From Deltaproteobacteria bacterium (GTDB lineage Bacteria; UBA10199; DSSB01): DNA of 5,676 nt. Below are positions 5,002 through 5,676 of this stretch, in pieces. Under the pieces are notes generated by a model, which searched no databases, was not told the DNA's origin, and saw only the letters and a program-made list of their open reading frames with translations. Within the stretch, counting starts at the first letter, position 1, and each line of letters opens with the position of its first letter. The stretch spans positions 1 to 5,676 of the forward strand of contig JAIOPF010000232.1 in assembly GCA_021414045.1 (NCBI GenBank), in the 5' to 3' direction. The translations under genes and the position numbers were made by a program.

Positions 5002-5676
5002 ATGATTAAGAACTTGGATAACTCGACGCCCGAAAATCAGGATTACTATGCCGATGCTTATGCCACGGACGGCGGCATGGACGAGGAGTTCGGCATCGAC
5101 GAAGGTTCGGAATTCGAATCGGAGGCCCCCACCTTGGACGCCGACGGCCTCACGCAAGAAATCGACGAGCTAAAAACCTTCGCACAGACCCAAGGCGCCG
5201 GGACGGAATTGCTGCAGCAACTCGAACAGAAGAAGAAGCTGGCATTGCAGACCGCCTCCTTGTCCCCGGAAAGACGCGCCGAAGTCCTCAGCGAAATCCA
5301 AGCCGGCCTGGAAACCCTTCACGAAGCGATCTTGGCCCAAGTCGAGCAAGCCCCGGAACGCGAGGCCTTGAAGAAGGAGATCCAAGATCTCCGAGGCGAA
5401 TTGAAAGCGGAGGTCTTGGGCGAAGACGCCGAAAAGGCCATCGCCGACAAATGCGAGGACGCCGAGAAAGCCTTGAAAAAAATGGACGTCGATTCCGCCC
5501 AAGGCCTGGTCGAAGAAGTGAAGGACGATCTACAGACCGCCAAAGACGACGCCAAAACGCAGAAGCAAGAGAAGGATTCCGAACGGAAGTCCGCCATCGA
5601 GGACATGCAAAAGCGGATCAAAAAATCGGACCTTTCCGACGAGAAGAAAGACGAGTTCACCCAAAAAATCGAGTCG
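5002..5676 (+). CDS. Charged coiled-coil protein of unknown function, predicted sigma54-dependent (3'-truncated)
   Basis: The frame is open from ATG 5002 to the right edge: 225 residues are visible with no stop. The start has a good ribosome site and a -24/-12 promoter. Residues 1-50 are acidic, polar and probably disordered, with a tyrosine cluster (DYYADAYA, 14-21) and many Asp/Glu/Gly/Ser. From about 51 onward it is almost continuously helical and very rich in Glu, Lys, Asp, Ala and Gln, with coiled-coil-like heptads such as LLQQLEQKKKLALQ and EALKKEIQDLRGELKAEV. The only cysteine is at 151. There is no N-terminal signal peptide or membrane segment in the visible part. I recognise no family; charged coiled-coil proteins include structural, adaptor and leaderless secreted proteins, and the missing C-terminus may carry the defining domain. 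It is insulated from the preceding gene by the terminator at 4809-4838. Confidence 0.85.
   Translation, partial: MIKNLDNSTPENQDYYADAYATDGGMDEEFGIDEGSEFESEAPTLDADGLTQEIDELKTFAQTQGAGTELLQQLEQKKKLALQTASLSPERRAEVLSEIQAGLETLHEAILAQVEQAPEREALKKEIQDLRGELKAEVLGEDAEKAIADKCEDAEKALKKMDVDSAQGLVEEVKDDLQTAKDDAKTQKQEKDSERKSAIEDMQKRIKKSDLSDEKKDEFTQKIES

Noticed and set aside
1..5676. CRISPR array, tRNA or rRNA gene, insertion sequence or attachment site
   Set aside because: I saw no regularly spaced repeats, cloverleaf, conserved rRNA words, transposase or terminal inverted repeats anywhere in the window.

Overview
The window reads as a piece of a Gram-negative bacterial chromosome. Coding DNA is GC-rich and intergenic DNA is sharply AT-rich. 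It carries a diderm-type lipoprotein gene and a very large sigma54 activator fused to tetratricopeptide-like repeats. That fusion type is known mostly from deltaproteobacterial, myxobacterial and bdellovibrio-like lineages, so I favour such an organism or an uncultured relative. This placement is inference; nothing here fixes the taxon.

Layout. Positions 3-3407 (+) hold the 3' end (1134 codons) of a giant regulator: a long helical-repeat region, a GAF sensor domain, a coiled coil, a complete sigma54-activating AAA+ domain and a C-terminal Fis-type helix-turn-helix. Its start lies upstream of the window. Convergent to it, with a 9-base gap, is a 260-residue lipoprotein gene (4199-3417, -). A roughly 300-base AT-rich intergenic region follows (4200-4503), then a small 82-residue orphan gene (4504-4752, +) closed by a textbook intrinsic terminator (4809-4838). 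Last comes an open-ended gene (5002 onward, +) for a highly charged coiled-coil protein that runs off the right edge. It has no in-window stop, so a search requiring closed reading frames would miss it.

The most interesting signal is regulatory. Both rightward genes after the lipoprotein are preceded by their own -24/-12 (sigma54) promoter, at 4441-4457 and 4939-4955, each with exactly 10 bases between the GG and GC. Both promoters also share a nearly identical 16-base element (15 of 16 bases) about 96-119 bases upstream of the predicted start, where an enhancer for a sigma54 activator normally sits. The first also has a good IHF-like site in between. With the sigma54 activator encoded next door, this suggests a small local regulon: a signal-sensing TPR-GAF-AAA+ activator switching on two separately promoted genes of unknown function. 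The promoter geometry is seen directly; the link between this activator and these promoters is inference.

The activator has no receiver domain in the visible part, and its sigma54-contacting loop reads GSFTHA instead of GAFTGA.
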